From assembly GCA_035543875.1 (NCBI GenBank), contig DATKIY010000285.1, positions 1 through 13,971 of the forward strand: 13,971 nt of DNA. The letters run 5' to 3'. The position numbers were made by a program, and so were the translations under genes. This stretch comes from DATKIY01 sp035543875 (lineage in GTDB: Bacteria; Actinomycetota; Actinomycetes; JAHEKZ01). Positions 12,881 to 13,971 of this stretch are shown here, piece by piece (within the stretch, counting starts at the first letter, position 1; every line of letters begins with the position of its first letter). The notes under the pieces were generated by a model. The model was given only the letters and a program-made list of their open reading frames with translations. It did no database searches and had not been told where the DNA came from.

Positions 12881-13971
12881 ATGGCGTACTCGGTGGTAAG
12901 GCGGGCTGTGCCAGACTCACTCACCGTGAGTGATCACGGCGGCGCCAACCTTGCTGAGTACGTCCGGCAGGCGGCCGCGCAGCGTCCGGATGGGCCCGCC
13001 CTCGCGGTCGGTGCGACCCGTCTGACCTGGGCCGATGTCGACCGAGCCGTGGATGCGGCGTCGGCCGGCTTTCTGGCGGCAGGGCTCACGCAGGGTGATC
13101 GAATTGGGCTGTTTTTGGGGAACTGCCCAGAGTTTGTGATCGCCTATTTCGGTGTCCTCCGGGCAGGACTGGTTGCGGTCCCGCTGAACCCTGGCCTCAC
13201 TGCTCCAGAGCTCGGGCCGCTGCTGACCCACGCCGGCGCCAAGCTAGTTGTCGCCGACGCCGACTCGATGCCGGCGCTGCGGCTCACCGGCGCTGATGTG
13301 CAAGTTGTGGTGGCTGGACCGGACGCCAGTGGTGAGCGTTCATTCGACGCGTTGCTGGAAGCCGGTCGTAGCGGGCAGCCGTCAGGTGACCAGGTGGAAA
13401 CCGGCGTCGGAGGCGAGGATCTCGCAGTCATCTTGTACACGTCGGGCACCTCGGGTGAGCCGAAGGGTGCGATGTTGACCCACCGGGCGCTGCGCGGCAG
13501 CATCGAGCAGGTCGCGTCTCTCGAGCGCCCCATTGCCACCCCGGATGACGTCGTGCTGCTTGTGCTGCCGTTGGCTCACATCTATTCGTTGAACGGCACG
13601 TTGGGTGCGGTGGTGCGGCAGGCGGCAACCGCCGTTTTGGTTGACCACTTCGATCCCGAAGCCACTTTGCGTCTGATTCAGCAGCATCACGTCACCAACA
13701 TCCCTGGCGCACCGGCTATTTGGGCAGCTTGGGCGAAGCGGCCGGATCTTGCGCCCGCACTTGCTGGTGTCAGGTTGTTGTTCAGTGGCTCCGCAGGATT
13801 GCCGGTCGACGTACAACAACAGGTGCTCGCGACGACGGGACTGTTTGTGCATGAGGGGTATGGGCTCACCGAGGCCGCGCCTGGCGTCAGTTCGACGCTG
13901 GTTTCTGGTTCCACAACGTCAGGGTCGGTCGGTCAGCCGTTTCCTGGAGTGGAAGTCAGACTGGTGGATGA
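12881..13971 (+). CDS. AMP-forming acyl-CoA synthetase / long-chain fatty acid-CoA ligase (5' part, runs off the window)
   Basis: The frame is open to the window edge; about 363 residues are present of a family usually near 500, so the C-terminal lid is missing. It activates a carboxylic acid with ATP to an acyl-adenylate and then an acyl-CoA. Numbered from 12881, the AMP-binding P-loop is LYTSGTSGEPKG (~185-196), followed by LPLAHIYSLNGTL and the A5 motif YGLTEA (~327-332). Residues such as NLAEYVRQAAAQRP and LTWADVD at the start are typical of this class. Three starts are possible: ATG 12881 (GGAG 10 nt upstream, used here), GTG 12908 (AAGG 6 nt upstream) and GTG 12926 (closest to where homology begins, no ribosome site). 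The palindrome at 12917-12933 would lie inside the gene with the first two starts. Substrate chain length cannot be read. Confidence 0.9.
   Translation, partial: MAYSVVRRAVPDSLTVSDHGGANLAEYVRQAAAQRPDGPALAVGATRLTWADVDRAVDAASAGFLAAGLTQGDRIGLFLGNCPEFVIAYFGVLRAGLVAVPLNPGLTAPELGPLLTHAGAKLVVADADSMPALRLTGADVQVVVAGPDASGERSFDALLEAGRSGQPSGDQVETGVGGEDLAVILYTSGTSGEPKGAMLTHRALRGSIEQVASLERPIATPDDVVLLVLPLAHIYSLNGTLGAVVRQAATAVLVDHFDPEATLRLIQQHHVTNIPGAPAIWAAWAKRPDLAPALAGVRLLFSGSAGLPVDVQQQVLATTGLFVHEGYGLTEAAPGVSSTLVSGSTTSGSVGQPFPGVEVRLVD
12917..12933. promoter_or_regulatory. 17-nt perfect palindrome TCACTCAC-C-GTGAGTGA
   Basis: Arms of 8 bp around one central C, 72 bp (centre to centre) from the first palindrome and with the same 8-1-8 layout but a different sequence. 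It covers the GTG at 12926, the most downstream start option of the acyl-CoA synthetase. It is likely an operator; acyl-CoA ligase genes are often controlled by TetR- or GntR-type lipid regulators, but no regulator gene is next to it in the window. Confidence 0.5.

Noticed and set aside
12780..12920. Longer CAP protein from the ATG at 12920
   Set aside because: The extension is polar, would put the signal peptide in the interior, and overlaps the acyl-CoA synthetase start; GTG 12779 has a near-perfect ribosome site.
13144..13852. Minus-strand ORFs opposite the acyl-CoA synthetase
   Set aside because: The plus strand carries intact adenylate-forming motifs throughout; the antisense frames are low-complexity shadows.

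Overview
The window looks like chromosomal DNA from a GC-rich actinobacterium. The evidence is frequent GTG starts, a C-terminal piece of a 13E12/DUF222-type HNH protein, a BldC-type HTH protein beside a 32-residue bS22-like ribosomal peptide, and a gene order that, as I recall it, matches the mycobacterial Rv0500A-Rv0500B-Rv0501-Rv0502 cluster with an Rv0505c (SerB1)-like phosphatase further on. I see no mobile element, CRISPR array, tRNA or rRNA. The genus cannot be fixed from the sequence alone.

Left part (1-2807, plus strand): the tail of the HNH protein, then a compact run of a small HTH regulator, the tiny basic ribosomal peptide, a SDR/epimerase-like protein and a glycerolipid-type acyltransferase. 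The last two overlap at a GTGA junction and are probably translationally coupled. The peptide at 749-847 is too short for ordinary gene calling.

Middle (2812-10891, minus strand): a two-domain membrane O-acyltransferase (acyltransferase-3 plus SGNH) converges on the acyltransferase gene with a 4-bp gap. Upstream of it lies gltB-gltD, the two subunits of NADPH-type glutamate synthase, overlapping by 8 nt. A GC hairpin after gltD may end that operon. The 260 bp ahead of gltB holds a possible promoter and a cluster of GAAAC/GTTTC half-sites.

Right part (11152-13971): a HAD-IB phosphatase-like protein with a C-terminal membrane segment, which may be translated from a leaderless mRNA; a secreted CAP/SCP-domain protein; and, diverging from it and cut by the window edge, an AMP-forming acyl-CoA synthetase. 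The divergent spacer holds two perfect 17-nt odd palindromes with the same 8-1-8 layout, and these are the most interesting regulatory signal in the window.

Taken together, this is core nitrogen assimilation (GltBD) set among genes for lipid and envelope chemistry: acyltransferase, O-acylase, HAD-IB enzyme and acyl-CoA ligase. No clearly new multi-gene system is visible. The points worth a second look are the small ribosomal protein, the paired palindromes, the epimerase homologue without the catalytic Tyr, and the split of a conserved actinobacterial neighbourhood.
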